64,000 bases of DNA from Microbacterium hominis (GCF_013282805.1 NZ_CP054038.1:2790001-2854000); one strand, 5' to 3'. Shown: positions 28,563-38,570, counted from the first letter of the stretch. The notes: generated from the sequence alone by a model not told the origin. Made by a program: numbers and translations.

Positions 28563-29246
28563 TCAGGCGACGCCCACGCCGGCGGCCTCGTCGCCAGCCG
28601 CCGCCTCGAGGCCGTCGAGCACGAGGTCGAGACCGTACGCGAAGGAATCGCCGAAGCGGTAGTCGGGCCTCATCGCGTGCTCGGTGGTGAAGCGCACGAG
28701 ATGGGGGTGGCTCTCGGGTGAGAAGCCCTCTGACACCTCGGCCGCCGTCTCGGCCGACCCCTCTCCGCCCTGCACGAGAAGGCTCGCCTCCTGGATCGCG
28801 AACCCGTACACGTAGGCGTCGAGCACCGCATAGGCGTGCGCGGTCAACGGCATCGACAGCCCGGCCTCGAGGAAGCACGCGAGCATCGCCTCGTGGTGGC
28901 GCAGGGTCGCGGGCCCGGGCGACCGCCGCGATTCGAGCAGGGGCACCGACCAGGGATGCCGCACCAGCACCTCTCGCGCCGACGCGCAGCGGGCGCGCAC
29001 CGCGTCGCGCCAGGGCCGCGCCGGATCGGGAAGGGCGATCTTCTCGAACACGACATCGACCATGCCGTCGAGCACCTGCTCCTTTCCCTCGACGTAGTGG
29101 TACAGCGTCATCGGGCCGACCCCCATCTCCTTGGCGAGGGCGCGGATGGTGAGGGCGTCGATGCCGTCGCGATCGGCGAGGTCGACGGCGGCCGCCATGA
29201 TGCGCTCGCGGGTGGGCCGGGTGCGCGGCGAGGGAGGTGTCGGCAC
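28563..29246 (-). CDS. TetR-family regulator
   Basis: 227-residue repressor. The helix-turn-helix is in RERIMAAAVDLADRDGIDALTIRALAKEMGVGPMTLYHYVEGKEQVLDGMVD; the C-terminal domain is of the TetR_C (tetracycline repressor-like) type. The GTG start (29244-29246) is chosen because AAGGAG lies five bases upstream; an ATG eight codons earlier has no ribosome site. It is divergent from an NADPH-type oxidoreductase gene; two 15-bp palindromes in the spacer fit binding by this protein, repressing itself and the divergent pair. Ligand unknown, presumably a small lipophilic or quinone-like compound. Confidence 0.88.
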   Translation of the reverse strand: MPTPPSPRTRPTRERIMAAAVDLADRDGIDALTIRALAKEMGVGPMTLYHYVEGKEQVLDGMVDVVFEKIALPDPARPWRDAVRARCASAREVLVRHPWSVPLLESRRSPGPATLRHHEAMLACFLEAGLSMPLTAHAYAVLDAYVYGFAIQEASLLVQGGEGSAETAAEVSEGFSPESHPHLVRFTTEHAMRPDYRFGDSFAYGLDLVLDGLEAAAGDEAAGVGVA

Positions 29247-29298
29247 GGGGTCTCCTTTCGGATCGTCCATCGGGTCTCGACCATCGGGTCTTGACCCA

Positions 29299-29313
29299 TC
29301 GTACTAAGTACGA
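29299..29313. promoter_or_regulatory. TetR operator 1
   Basis: TCGTACTAAGTACGA, a perfect 7-1-7 palindrome in the divergent spacer. Its centre is 34 bp from that of operator 2, about three helical turns, so two dimers could bind on one DNA face. Confidence 0.8.
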
Positions 29314-29332
29314 GTACCGTGATGCCAACAGT

Positions 29333-29347
29333 TCGTACTTAGTACGA
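29333..29347. promoter_or_regulatory. TetR operator 2
   Basis: TCGTACTTAGTACGA differs from operator 1 only in the central base. It lies 22 bp before the ATG of the oxidoreductase gene, upstream of its GGGAGG ribosome site. Confidence 0.8.
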
Positions 29348-29369
29348 GAAACATCCACGGGAGGATGAC

Positions 29370-30383
29370 ATGGCCACCACGACCACCACGAAAGGCACCA
29401 TGCGGGCTCTCGCCCAGCACCGCTACGGCTCCACCGACGCGCTCGCCGTCGAATCCCGGCCGACTCCCGCGCCCGCCGCAGGCCAGGTTCTGCTGCGCGT
29501 GCGCGCCGCGGGGGTCGACCGCGGGGTCTGGCACCTCATGACCGGCAGGCCCTACCTCGTGCGTCTGCTCGGCTTCGGGCTGCGCCGCCCGGCCCAGCCC
29601 GTGCGCGGGGCCGATGTCGCCGGCACCGTCGTCGCCACCGGCGAGGGCGTCGCGCGCCTCTCCCCCGGCGACGAGGTCTTCGGCATCGCCGACGGCTCGT
29701 TCGCGGAGTTCGCGCTCGCCGACGCCGACCGGCTCGCCCTGGCCCCGGATTCACTGGATGCCGCTGAGGCGGCCGTGCTCGCCGTGTCGGGCGTCACCGC
29801 CCTGACCGCCGTCGAAGAAGTCGCCGATGTGCAGGCGGGCCAGCGCGTGCTCGTGCTCGGCGGCTCCGGCGGCGTCGGATCGTACGCGGTGCAGTTCGCC
29901 GCCGCACGCGGCGCCCACGTCACGGCCGTCGCCAGCGGCGCGAAGGCGGCGTTCGTGCGGAGCCTCGGCGCCGAGCGGGTCATCGACTACCAGGCCGAGG
30001 ACGTCACGGCGTCGGGCGAGGTGTTCGACGCGATCATCGACACGGGCGGGCGCACGCCGCTGCGGCGCCTGCGCCGCATCCTGGCGCCGACCGGCACGCT
30101 CGCGATCGTCGGTGGCGAGGGCGGAGACCCGCTCACGGGCGGGATGCTGCGCCAGATCGGCGCGGCGGTGCTGTCGCTGGTCACCCGCCAGCGTCTCCGC
30201 TTCTTCATCGCCCCCGAGCACCACGCGCCGATGGCGCGCGTGGCCGCTCTGGTCGCGGCGGGCCGGGTGCGCCCCACCCTGACCCGGACCTACCCCCTCG
30301 ACCGCGCGGCCGAGGCGATCGACGACCTCGTGGCGGGCCGCATCTGCGGAAAGGCCGCCGTCGTCATCGAGGAGGAATCGTGA
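29370..30383 (+). CDS. Zinc-independent medium-chain NAD(P)H oxidoreductase (quinone reductase-like)
   Basis: 337-residue MDR-superfamily enzyme. N-terminal GroES-like domain (MRALAQHRYGSTDALAVESRPTPAPAAGQVLLRVRAAGVDRGVWHLMTGRP) lacks the Cys/His ligands of catalytic zinc; the Rossmann domain has LVLGGSGGVGSYAVQFAAARGAHVTAV. Such proteins reduce quinones or alkenals with NADPH. The ATG follows GGGAGGATGAC. Translationally coupled to the DUF4386 gene by a GTGA overlap and probably repressed by the divergent TetR protein. Confidence 0.9.
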   Translation: MATTTTTKGTMRALAQHRYGSTDALAVESRPTPAPAAGQVLLRVRAAGVDRGVWHLMTGRPYLVRLLGFGLRRPAQPVRGADVAGTVVATGEGVARLSPGDEVFGIADGSFAEFALADADRLALAPDSLDAAEAAVLAVSGVTALTAVEEVADVQAGQRVLVLGGSGGVGSYAVQFAAARGAHVTAVASGAKAAFVRSLGAERVIDYQAEDVTASGEVFDAIIDTGGRTPLRRLRRILAPTGTLAIVGGEGGDPLTGGMLRQIGAAVLSLVTRQRLRFFIAPEHHAPMARVAALVAAGRVRPTLTRTYPLDRAAEAIDDLVAGRICGKAAVVIEEES

Positions 30384-31150
30384 ACACGCGTCTGACTGCG
30401 CTCGCCGCCGCCGCGGCATCCACTCCCGACGACACCCGGCCCGCGCGCGCGGCCCTGTGGGCGGGAGGCGGGTACGCAGCGATCTTTGTGTGCGCGATGT
30501 TCGGCAACTTCGCCGTCGTGCAGCCGGTGCTCGGTGCCGGCGACGCCGACGCCATGGTCACCGCGATCGCCGGGGATCCCGGCCTGTACCGACTGGCCGT
30601 GCTCGCGTTCGCCCTGATCTTCGTCGTCGACGTGATCGTCGCGTGGGCGCTCCACGTCGTACTGAGCGGCACCGGCCGGATGCGATCGCTCCTGGCCGCC
30701 TGGCTGCGCCTCACCTACACGGTGCTGCTGGGTGCCGGGGTCGCGTTCCTGCACCTGGCCGGACAGCTCGCGACCGGAGGCACCGCGGTCGACGCCGCCG
30801 CGGCTGCACCCCTCGTGGTGGTGCTGCTCGAGGCCTTCGACATCACCTGGATCATCGGCCTCCTCGCCTTCGGCGGGCACCTCATGGTCGTCGGCACGAT
30901 CCTGCTGCGCTCGCGCATCGCGGCGCGCCCCCTCGGAATCGGGCTGATCGTGGCCGGAGCCGCCTACGCGGTCGACACGGTCGCGCACCTGATCGCCTCC
31001 GATTACGCCGGCATCGCCGACGTGATGCTGCTGATCGTGGCGATCCCCTCCATCGCGTCCGAACTCGGACTCACCGTGTGGCTGTTCGTCGCGGCGCGGC
31101 GGCTGCGTGTCGCCGCGCACGCGTCCGAGCAGGTCGCAACGCGGGTCTGA
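30380..31150 (+). CDS. DUF4386 family membrane protein
   Basis: 256-residue integral membrane protein with about six hydrophobic helices, starting with AALWAGGGYAAIFVCAMFGNFAVV. The pattern of YRLAVLAFALIFVVDVIVAWALHVVL and ending SIASELGLTVWLFVAARRLR matches the DUF4386 family, of unknown function. The GTG start overlaps the oxidoreductase stop by four bases, so the pair is co-regulated by the TetR protein. A strong hairpin follows the gene. Confidence 0.85.
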   Translation: MNTRLTALAAAAASTPDDTRPARAALWAGGGYAAIFVCAMFGNFAVVQPVLGAGDADAMVTAIAGDPGLYRLAVLAFALIFVVDVIVAWALHVVLSGTGRMRSLLAAWLRLTYTVLLGAGVAFLHLAGQLATGGTAVDAAAAAPLVVVLLEAFDITWIIGLLAFGGHLMVVGTILLRSRIAARPLGIGLIVAGAAYAVDTVAHLIASDYAGIADVMLLIVAIPSIASELGLTVWLFVAARRLRVAAHASEQVATRV

Positions 31151-31164
31151 CCCGCGCCTCCCGT

Positions 31165-31193
31165 GGCCCCGCCGGCGCGCCGCCGGCGGGGCC
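31165..31193 (+). terminator. Hairpin terminator after the DUF4386 gene
   Basis: GGCCCCGCCGGCG (31165-31177) and CGCCGGCGGGGCC (31181-31193) form a 13-bp perfect stem with a 3-base loop, 14 bases after the stop codon. Confidence 0.85.
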
Positions 31194-31268
31194 GTCGGGC
31201 GCGCGCACCTCTCCCGCCCGCGCGCAACCCCTGGCCGCGCGCACGCACGCCGCGCTAGCGTGCACCGC

Positions 31269-32690
31269 ATGGGTGCGCAGGAGTACGACGTGATCGTGAT
31301 CGGGGCCGGTGCGGTGGGCGAGAACGTCGCCGACCGCACGGCGCAGGCGGGACTGTCGACGGTGATCGTCGAGGCGGAGCTCGTCGGCGGCGAGTGCTCG
31401 TACTGGGCGTGCATGCCGTCGAAGGCGCTGCTGCGACCGGCATCCGCCCTCCGCGCCGCACGAGCGGTCGACGGCGCCGCCGCGGCGGTGACCGGGGATC
31501 TCGACGTGGCGGGCGTGTTCGGCCGGCGCGACGCGATCGTGCACGGATGGGACGACGGCTCCCAGGTGCGCTGGCTCGAGAAGACGGGCATCGATCTGGT
31601 GCGCGGCCACGCGCGCTTCACCGGGCCGAAGGCGATCGCGGTGTCCACGGACACGGGCGTGACGCTGCTGCGCGCCCGCCACGCGGTGGCGGTGTGCACC
31701 GGGTCGGCGGCGCTGCTGCCCGACATCCCAGGGCTCGCCGGGATCGAGCCGTGGACGAGCCGCGACGCGACCAGCGCGAAGTCCGCCCCCGCCAGCCTCG
31801 CCGTGCTGGGCGGGGGCGTGGTGGGCACGGAGCTCGCCACCGCCTACGCCGGGTTCGGCACGAAGGTCACGGTGATCGCGCGGTCGGGACTCCTCCGCGG
31901 CCTCGAGCCGTTCGCCGGCGAGATGGTGGATGCCTCGCTGCGCGCCCTCGGGGTGACGGTGCGCGCCGGGGTGGAGGTGTCCGAGGCGCACCGCACCGAG
32001 AAGAACGCGGTGCTCGCCCTGAGCGACGGCGGCCGCGTCGTGGCGGAGCAGGTTCTCGTGGCGACCGGGCGCGTGCCCCGCACGATGGACCTCGCTCTGG
32101 AGGCGATCTCGCAGCCCCCCGGGGAGTGGCTCGAGGTCGACGACACGCTGCGGGTCGCCGGCACGGACTGGCTGTACGCAGTGGGCGATGTGAACCACCG
32201 CGCCCTGTTCACGCATCAGGGCAAGTACCAGGCCCGCGCAGCCGGCGACGCGATCGCCGCGCGTGCCCGCGGGAGCCGGGTCGACGACCGCCCCTGGGGC
32301 GCGCACGTCGCCACGGCCGACCACGACGCGGTGCCGCAGGTCGTCTTCACCGAACCGGAGATCGCGTCTGTCGGCTTCACTGCGGACTCCGCGCAGAAGG
32401 CGGGCAGGCGTGTGCGCGTGCTCGACTACGACCTGGCATGGCTCGCCGGCGCGACGACGCACGCCGACCGGTACGAGGGGCGGGCGCGGGCGATCGTCGA
32501 CGAGGACCGCGGCACGCTCATCGGCGCGACCTTCGCCGGACCCGACGTCGCCGAGCTCCTGCACGCCGCGACCGTGGCGATCGTCGGCGAGGTGCCGATC
32601 GACCGCCTCTGGCACGCGGTGCCGCCCTACCCCACCGTCAGCGAGGTGTGGTTGCGCTGGCTGGAGGAGTACGGTCGTCCGGCGGCCTGA
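31269..32690 (+). CDS. FAD-dependent pyridine nucleotide-disulfide oxidoreductase
   Basis: 473-residue class I flavoprotein disulfide reductase. FAD site DVIVIGAGAVGENVADRTAQAG; redox-active pair in GGECSYWACMPSKALLRP (C-x4-C); NAD(P) site LAVLGGGVVGTELATAYAGFG; second FAD motif DWLYAVGDVNHRALFTHQGKYQ; C-terminal dimer domain with HAVPPYPTVSEVWLRWLEE carrying the catalytic His-Glu. It lacks the lipoyl-dehydrogenase gene context and the extra cysteines of mercuric reductase, so the disulfide substrate is unknown. A TAGCGT hexamer (31255-31260) eight bases before the ATG suggests a leaderless transcript. Convergent with purH. Confidence 0.88.
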   Translation: MGAQEYDVIVIGAGAVGENVADRTAQAGLSTVIVEAELVGGECSYWACMPSKALLRPASALRAARAVDGAAAAVTGDLDVAGVFGRRDAIVHGWDDGSQVRWLEKTGIDLVRGHARFTGPKAIAVSTDTGVTLLRARHAVAVCTGSAALLPDIPGLAGIEPWTSRDATSAKSAPASLAVLGGGVVGTELATAYAGFGTKVTVIARSGLLRGLEPFAGEMVDASLRALGVTVRAGVEVSEAHRTEKNAVLALSDGGRVVAEQVLVATGRVPRTMDLALEAISQPPGEWLEVDDTLRVAGTDWLYAVGDVNHRALFTHQGKYQARAAGDAIAARARGSRVDDRPWGAHVATADHDAVPQVVFTEPEIASVGFTADSAQKAGRRVRVLDYDLAWLAGATTHADRYEGRARAIVDEDRGTLIGATFAGPDVAELLHAATVAIVGEVPIDRLWHAVPPYPTVSEVWLRWLEEYGRPAA

Positions 32691-32714
32691 CCGTGGACAC
32701 CGCCCGTCCCGCGC

Positions 32715-34322
32715 TCAGTGGAAGAAGTGGCGCTCGCCGGTGAAGAACATCGTCACGCCGGCTTCGCGGGCGGCATCCACGACCTCCTGGTCGCGCACCG
32801 ACCCGCCCGGCTGCACGATCGTCTTGATGCCGGCGTCGATGAGCACCTGGGGACCGTCGGCGAAGGGGAAGAAGGCGTCGGATGCCGCGACCGAGCCGGC
32901 CGCGCGGTCGCCTGCGCGCTCGACCGCCAGGCGGCACGAGTCGACCCGGTTGACCTGGCCCATGCCGATGCCGACCGTCGCCGAGCCCTTGGCGAGCACG
33001 ATGGCGTTCGACTTCACGGCGCGGCACGACTTCCACGCGAAGATGAGGTTCGTCATCTCCTCGTCGGTCGGACGCTCGCCCGAGACCAGCTCCCAGTTCT
33101 TCGCGACGGACTCGATGTCGTCGGGGAAGCGGTCGGCATCCTGCAGGAGCAGACCGCCCGAGACGAGGCGCACGTCCATGCGCTCCTGCTTCCAGTCCTC
33201 GGGCAGGCGCAGCACGCGCAGGTTCTTCTTGAGCTTGAAGACCTCGAGCGCCTCGGGCTCGAAGTCGGGCGCGACGATGACCTCGGTGAAGATGTCGCGC
33301 AGGTTCTCGGCCATCTTGAGGGTGACCGTGCGGTTGGCGGCGATCACCCCGCCGAACGCCGACACCGGGTCGCACTCGTGCGCGCGCAGGTGGGCGCTGG
33401 CGATCGGGTCGAGCGCCTGCGGAGCGGTGACCGCGATGCCGCACGGGTTCGCGTGCTTGATGATCGCGACGGCCGGCTTGACCATGTCGAATGCGGCGCG
33501 CAGGGCGGCGTCGGCGTCGACGTAGTTGTTGTACGACATCTCCTTGCCCTGCAGCTGCGTGGCCTGGGCGATGCCGTGGCCGCCGATGCGCGAGTAGATC
33601 GCGGCGCGCTGGTGCGAGTTCTCGCCGTAGCGCAGGGTCTCGAGGCGCTCGGCCTTGATCGTGAGGTGCTGGGGCAGGTCGCCCTCGTCGACGAGGGTCT
33701 CCTCGGCGAACCACGTGGCGACCGCCCGGTCGTACTCGGCGGTGTGCGCGAACGCGCGTGCGGCGAGGTCGCGGCGCTGGGCGAGGGAGGTGCCGCCCTG
33801 GCGGACCGACTCGATGATGGCAGGGTACGACTCGGGCGAGACGACGATCGCCACGTTCGCGAAGTTCTTCGCCGAGGCGCGCACCATCGCCGGACCGCCG
33901 ATGTCGATCTGCTCGACCACGGCGTCGCCGGTCGCCCCCGAGCGGACGGTCTCCACGAACGGGTAGAGGTTGACCACGACGAGCTCGAAGGGCTGGATGC
34001 CCAGCTCCGCCAGCTGCGACTCGTGGTCCTCCAGGCGCAGGTCGGCGAGCAGGCCGGCGTGCACACCGGGGTGGAGGGTCTTCACGCGACCGCCCAGCGA
34101 CTCGGGGAATCCGGTCACCGAGGCCACGTCGGTCACCGTGTGCCCGGCGTCGCGGATGGTGGCCGCCGTCGAGCCGGTCGAGACGATCTCGACGCCTGCC
34201 TCCGCGAGCGCGCCCGCCAGCGCCAGCAGGCCGGTCTTGTCGCTCACCGACACGAGAGCGCGGCGCACGGGTACCACGTCGCGGTCACGGTAGAGGGCGG
34301 GGTCGATGCGGGGTCCGGCCAT
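32715..34322 (-). CDS. purH: Bifunctional AICAR transformylase / IMP cyclohydrolase
   Basis: Catalyses the last two steps of IMP synthesis. The 535-residue protein has the N-terminal cyclohydrolase domain ([46 protein letters not shown]) and the transformylase domain ([57 protein letters not shown]). The ATG is preceded by GAGGAG. It uses 10-formyl-THF, tying it to folD/glyA. It follows purN by 40 bp on the same strand, an operon common in actinobacteria. Confidence 0.98.
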   Translation of the reverse strand: MAGPRIDPALYRDRDVVPVRRALVSVSDKTGLLALAGALAEAGVEIVSTGSTAATIRDAGHTVTDVASVTGFPESLGGRVKTLHPGVHAGLLADLRLEDHESQLAELGIQPFELVVVNLYPFVETVRSGATGDAVVEQIDIGGPAMVRASAKNFANVAIVVSPESYPAIIESVRQGGTSLAQRRDLAARAFAHTAEYDRAVATWFAEETLVDEGDLPQHLTIKAERLETLRYGENSHQRAAIYSRIGGHGIAQATQLQGKEMSYNNYVDADAALRAAFDMVKPAVAIIKHANPCGIAVTAPQALDPIASAHLRAHECDPVSAFGGVIAANRTVTLKMAENLRDIFTEVIVAPDFEPEALEVFKLKKNLRVLRLPEDWKQERMDVRLVSGGLLLQDADRFPDDIESVAKNWELVSGERPTDEEMTNLIFAWKSCRAVKSNAIVLAKGSATVGIGMGQVNRVDSCRLAVERAGDRAAGSVAASDAFFPFADGPQVLIDAGIKTIVQPGGSVRDQEVVDAAREAGVTMFFTGERHFFH

Positions 34323-34362
34323 GCGGTTCTCCTCAGAGGTTCGGGATGCCGTTCGGGCGGCG

Positions 34363-34965
34363 TCAGGAAGCGGGGGCGGCCGCCGCGGCGGCCAGGTCGA
34401 GTTCGCCGTCGGCGATGCGGCGCACCACGTCGATGAGCAGTCTGCGCTCGACGGGCTTGATGCGCTCGTGGAGGGTGTGCTGGTCGTCGCCGGGCAGCAC
34501 CGGCACGCGCTCCTGCGCGAGGATCGGGCCGGTGTCCACGCCGTTGTCGACCACGATGACGCTCGCCCCGGTCTGGGCGACTCCGGCGATCAGCGCGTCG
34601 CGCACGCCGTGGGCGCCGGGGAACTCCGGCAGGTACGCCGGGTGCGTGTTGATGATGCGCGGCGCCCACTCCTCGACGAGCGCGCTCGGCAGCAGGCGCA
34701 TGAGTCCGCTCAGCACGACGAGGTCGGGCTTCCAGATCGCCAGCTGCGCCGAGACCTCCGCACCCCACGCCTCGCGCGAGTCGAACTGGCCGAACGGCAC
34801 GAGGAAGGTCGGGATGCCGAAATCCTCGGCGTGCGCGACGCCGTCGGCTTCACGATCGGCGCCGACGACGACGATGCGGGCGGGGAAGGCGGGGTCAGCC
34901 GCAGCCTCGAGGAGCGCGCGCATGTTGGAGCCCGCGCCGGAGATGAGGACGGCGACCGTGAGCAC
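34363..34965 (-). CDS. purN: Phosphoribosylglycinamide formyltransferase
   Basis: Transfers formyl from 10-formyl-THF to GAR in purine synthesis. The 200-residue protein shows [43 protein letters not shown] (catalytic Asn/His) and [18 protein letters not shown] (catalytic Asp). The GTG start is preceded at six bases by TAGACT, a -10-like hexamer, so a leaderless promoter inside or after DUF6350 is possible besides read-through. Gap to the DUF6350 stop is nine bases. Confidence 0.97.
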   Translation of the reverse strand: MLTVAVLISGAGSNMRALLEAAADPAFPARIVVVGADREADGVAHAEDFGIPTFLVPFGQFDSREAWGAEVSAQLAIWKPDLVVLSGLMRLLPSALVEEWAPRIINTHPAYLPEFPGAHGVRDALIAGVAQTGASVIVVDNGVDTGPILAQERVPVLPGDDQHTLHERIKPVERRLLIDVVRRIADGELDLAAAAAAPAS

Positions 34966-34974
34966 CCGGCAAGT

Positions 34975-36470
34975 CTACCCGCGGCCTCCGGCGCTGTTGT
35001 CCGGTTCTCCGGCGGAGGTTCCGGGGCCGCGCAGGAGGTCGAGATCGTCGTCGAGAGGCACGGTGTCGTCATCGCCGGACGGACCGGCCGGCACGGGCAC
35101 GGGCGCGGGAACGGGGTCCGCGGCCGGCACGGGCACGGGCGCGGCATCCCGGGGGGACGCATCGTCGGCGCGGGCCGCGTCCGCACGCGCGGCGTCGATC
35201 CAGGAGGCCGCTCCCGTCTCGGGCCCCGGCTCCGGATCCCCCGTCGCCCGGCCGCGCGGCGACAGCAGCAGGATCGCCGCCCCCAGCCCCACCTCGAGGC
35301 CGACCGCGAGGCCCACCGGTCCCGGCTCGGGACCCACCGTCGCGAGGCTCCCGGGGCCGGCCGACCCCGAGGCGACGACGGCCAGCAGCGCGGCCGCGGC
35401 CGCGGAGAGCACCGCGATGCCCCCGACGATCGCGAGGCGTGCGCCCATCGGCTCGTGCTCGGGGCGACGGCCCGCGGCATCCACTTCATGGGCGAGCACC
35501 CGCGAGCGGGTGATCCAGCCGGCCAGCACGCCCGCCGCCACCGGGGCCAGCGCGAGCAGCAGCAGCCACGGGCTGCTCGTCTCGGGCACGGCTCCGAGGA
35601 TCGGGATGCCGGGCACCACGCCCACCTGGGTGCCGGCGCCCGACACCGCGGCACCCTCGCCGAGCGCGAAGCCGGGCCCGGCGATGTAGGCCACACCCCA
35701 GATCACGAGCGTCGGAAGGTAGGCGAACTGGGCGAGGGTGATCACCGTCGCGCCGAGCGCGTCGACGTGACCGGCCTGGAACAGCGCGATGATCTCCCCC
35801 GCGCCGGCGGCGACGGCCACCGTCAGCGCGAGCGCGCCGGCGGCGACGAGGCCCGCCACGGCCGCCGCGGAGCCCCGCGCGATGAGCGCCGGCACGTGCC
35901 CCCACCCGAGCGGATGGCGCTCGACCCGGTCGCGCAGACGAGCGACGGCCCCCGCGCCCGCTTCGGCCCACTCGGTGGCGACCGCCGCGGCGACCGCCGG
36001 CACGGCGTAGACGATCGTGGGGAACAGCACCGCCTGCCACAGCGCAACAGCTGCGGCGTCTGCGGCCGTCGTCAGGGCGATCCCGGTCGACAGCGCGGCC
36101 ACGACGATCGTGCCGGTGACGACGCCGGTGACCCACGCCTCCGCGCGCGAGGCGCGCACGCCCGAGCGGGCGGCGAACACCGCCGTGAAGGCGGCGAAGG
36201 CGAGCGGGGCGAGCGAGAGGGTGAACGAGGCTGCCTGGGGATCGACCCCCGACACGGCGAGGTAGTCGCCGGTGAGGGTCACCGCCACCGGCGCGAGATG
36301 GCCGAACTGCCAGATGACGCCGGTCGCCGGCCACAGCGCCGCCCAGTCGGCGGTGCCGCCGAAGCCGACCACCCACAGCAGCGTCAGGGGGCGAGGATGG
36401 CCGCGACACCGACGGCCACCGCGATGGCGGCGTCGATGAGCGACAGGAGTGCGACAGTCAGGCGATGCAT
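34975..36470 (-). pseudogene. DUF6350 membrane protein gene with a one-base frameshift
   Basis: Multi-helix membrane protein of unknown function normally encoded beside purN/purH in actinobacteria. The ATG at 36468-36470 opens MHRLTVALLSLIDAAIAVAV... but the frame ends in TGA at 36384-36386 after 28 codons. The rest (LTLLWVVGFGGTADWAALWP through the Pro-rich C-terminus, about 470 residues) is open in the next frame, starting right at the stop. The junction is a run of five C (minus strand, 36387-36391); one extra C would restore one protein of about 499 residues. This could be a sequencing error in a homopolymer, a real recent lesion, or -1 slippage on the C run. The downstream part has intact coding character. 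Confidence 0.8.
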
Positions 36471-36570
36471 GCGCCATCGACCCTACCCGCGAGCGGGCGG
36501 CTCGCCCGGGTGGAACGCGCGATGGCTCCCGGTTCGGCGCGGGCGCTACCTTCTTCTGTGGGAGGTCCGC

Positions 36571-38031
36571 ATGACCAGCACACCGTCGACCACGTCGACC
36601 GACGCCCCACCCCCTGCGCCGCGCAACGGGTTCGACCGGTTCTTCGAGATCACCGCGCGCGGCTCGAACCCGACCACCGAGGTGCGCGGGGGCATCGTCA
36701 CGTTCGTGACGATGGCCTACATCGTGATCCTGAACCCGATCATCCTCTCGGGCGGGGTCGACATCGACGGCAACACCCTCCCGTTCACGCAGGTCGCCGC
36801 CGCGACCGCGCTGACGGCCGGTGTGATGACGGTGCTGTTCGGCCTGGTCACGCGCCTGCCGTTCGCGTTCGCCGCAGGCCTGGGCATCAACTCGTTCCTC
36901 GCCGTCGCCGTGGTCGGCCAGGTCACCTGGCCCGAGGCCATGGGGCTGGTGGTGGTGAACGGCGTGATCATCGTGGTGCTCGCCGCCACCGGCATCCGTC
37001 GCATGATCTTCGACGCGGTGCCGATCCAGCTGAAGATCGCGATCACCGTGGGCATCGGCCTGTTCATCGCGTTCATCGGCTTCGTCGATGCCGGCTTCGT
37101 CACCGCGACCGGGTTCGCCTCTCCCCCGGTGCAGCTGGGCGTCGACGGCTCGATCGCGACGATCCCCTCGCTCATCTTCGTCGTGACCCTCCTGCTGACG
37201 GGCGTGCTCGTGGCCCGGCGGGTCAAGGGCGGCATCCTCATCGGGCTGGTCGGCGGCGCCGTGATCGCCGTGATCGTCGAGGCGCTCCTCGATCTCGGTG
37301 CGGCGGCCGACGGCAATCCGGGCGGGTGGGGCCTGTCGGTTCCCGAGATCCCCACCACGCTCGTGAGCCTGCCCGACCTCTCGCTCGTGGGTCAGATCTC
37401 GTTCGGATCGTTCGAGCGCATCGGGGTCGTCGCGGCCCTGGGCCTGGTGTTCACCCTGGTGTTCACGAACTTCTTCGACGCCATGGGCACCATGACGGGG
37501 CTCTCGGAGGAGGCGGGCCTGGCCGACAGGAAGGGCGATTTCCCCCGCATCCGCTCGGCGCTCATCGTCGAGGGCGTCGGCGCGATCGCCGGCGGACTCA
37601 CCTCGAGCTCGTCCAACACCGTCTTCGTCGAGTCCGGCTCCGGCATCGGCGAGGGGGCTCGCACCGGCTTTGCGAACGTGGTCACCGGCGCGCTGTTCCT
37701 GCTGGCGATGTTCTTCACGCCGCTCGTCTCGATCGTGCCCACCGAGGTCGCCGGGGCGGCGCTGGTGATCGTCGGCGCGCTCATGATGTCGCAGATCAAG
37801 AACATCGACCTGTCCGACTTCTCGGTGCTGCTGCCGGTCTTCCTCACCGTCACGGTGATGCCGCTGACCTACTCGATCGCCAACGGCATCGGCGCGGGCT
37901 TCATCGCGTGGGTCATCGTGCGGGCCCTGTCGGGCAAGGCGCGCGAGATCAGCCCCCTGCTGTGGATCGTCGCGGGCGGCTTCGTGCTGTTCTTCGCCCG
38001 CGGCCCCATCGACGCCGCGCTCGGGATCTGA
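36571..38031 (+). CDS. NCS2-family purine permease (AzgA/PbuG type)
   Basis: 486-residue membrane transporter for adenine, guanine or hypoxanthine, driven by proton symport. The start ARGSNPTTEVRGGIVTFVTMAYIVILNP is the AzgA-group signature; GLVTRLPFAFAAGLGINSFLAV and TNFFDAMGTMTGLSEEAGL (the NFFD-type motif in the core helices) follow; about 12-14 hydrophobic segments. The ATG follows GGGAGGTCCGC. It is divergent from the purN-purH cluster, consistent with a purine-salvage role. Exact base preference cannot be read from sequence. Confidence 0.92.
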   Translation: MTSTPSTTSTDAPPPAPRNGFDRFFEITARGSNPTTEVRGGIVTFVTMAYIVILNPIILSGGVDIDGNTLPFTQVAAATALTAGVMTVLFGLVTRLPFAFAAGLGINSFLAVAVVGQVTWPEAMGLVVVNGVIIVVLAATGIRRMIFDAVPIQLKIAITVGIGLFIAFIGFVDAGFVTATGFASPPVQLGVDGSIATIPSLIFVVTLLLTGVLVARRVKGGILIGLVGGAVIAVIVEALLDLGAAADGNPGGWGLSVPEIPTTLVSLPDLSLVGQISFGSFERIGVVAALGLVFTLVFTNFFDAMGTMTGLSEEAGLADRKGDFPRIRSALIVEGVGAIAGGLTSSSSNTVFVESGSGIGEGARTGFANVVTGALFLLAMFFTPLVSIVPTEVAGAALVIVGALMMSQIKNIDLSDFSVLLPVFLTVTVMPLTYSIANGIGAGFIAWVIVRALSGKAREISPLLWIVAGGFVLFFARGPIDAALGI

Positions 38032-38057
38032 GCCCCACCCGTCTCGGGGCCGGCCCG

Positions 38058-38498
38058 CTACTCGGTGGGCTCTTCGAGCACGAACAGCGCGATCTGGCGG
38101 TCGGTCTTCTCCTGGTACGCGTTGTAGTCGGGCCACACCGCGGCGGCGCGCTCCCACCACGGGGCGCGCTCGGCACCCGAGAGCTCGCGCGCGATGTAGC
38201 CGCGCTTGACCGATCCGTCCTGCAGCTCCACCTCGGGGTGACGGCGCATGTTCTCGGCCCACCGCGGCTCGTCGGGCGCGCCGCCCTTGGAGGCGACGAC
38301 GACGTAGCTGCCCTCGTGCTCGACGCGCATGAGCGCGGTCTTGCGCAGGGCTCCGGTGTGCGAGCCGACGGTGGTCAGCACGATGATCGGCACCCCGCGC
38401 AGGGTGTTGGCCTCGGTCCCTCCCGACGCCTCGAACTTCTCGGCCTGGGTGCGGGCCCACTCGGACGTGGACGGCTTGTACTCTCCGGTCAGCGGCAT
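38058..38498 (-). CDS. Deazaflavin (F420)-dependent nitroreductase-family protein
   Basis: 146-residue split-barrel protein of the Ddn family, which uses cofactor F420 to reduce quinones or nitro compounds. Signatures: [61 protein letters not shown] and [34 protein letters not shown] ending. The start [10 protein letters not shown] is chosen because a TAGGCT hexamer lies seven bases upstream (leaderless pattern) and homologues start here. Single gene, convergent with the purine permease. Confidence 0.88.
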   Translation of the reverse strand: MPLTGEYKPSTSEWARTQAEKFEASGGTEANTLRGVPIIVLTTVGSHTGALRKTALMRVEHEGSYVVVASKGGAPDEPRWAENMRRHPEVELQDGSVKRGYIARELSGAERAPWWERAAAVWPDYNAYQEKTDRQIALFVLEEPTE

Positions 38499-38570
38499 GC
38501 GCTCCAGCCTACGGCCGCCCGGACGCCCCGGCTCCGCCGCCGCACCGTGCCCCCGCGCCGCGCGCGGAAC

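Noticed and set aside
28563..29270. ATG start at 29270 for the TetR gene
   Set aside because: No ribosome site precedes it, whereas AAGGAG is placed correctly for the GTG at 29246.
31269..32690. Mercuric reductase or lipoamide dehydrogenase
   Set aside because: No N-terminal metal-binding domain or C-terminal cysteine pair for mercury, and no 2-oxoacid dehydrogenase genes nearby; only the general family can be claimed.
34306..38460. Very long overlapping open frames (more than 1100 codons) on both strands across purN, DUF6350 and the purine permease
   Set aside because: They arise because GC-rich codon use leaves few stops in other frames; the recognisable proteins lie in shorter segments with proper starts, and the rest has no protein-like composition.
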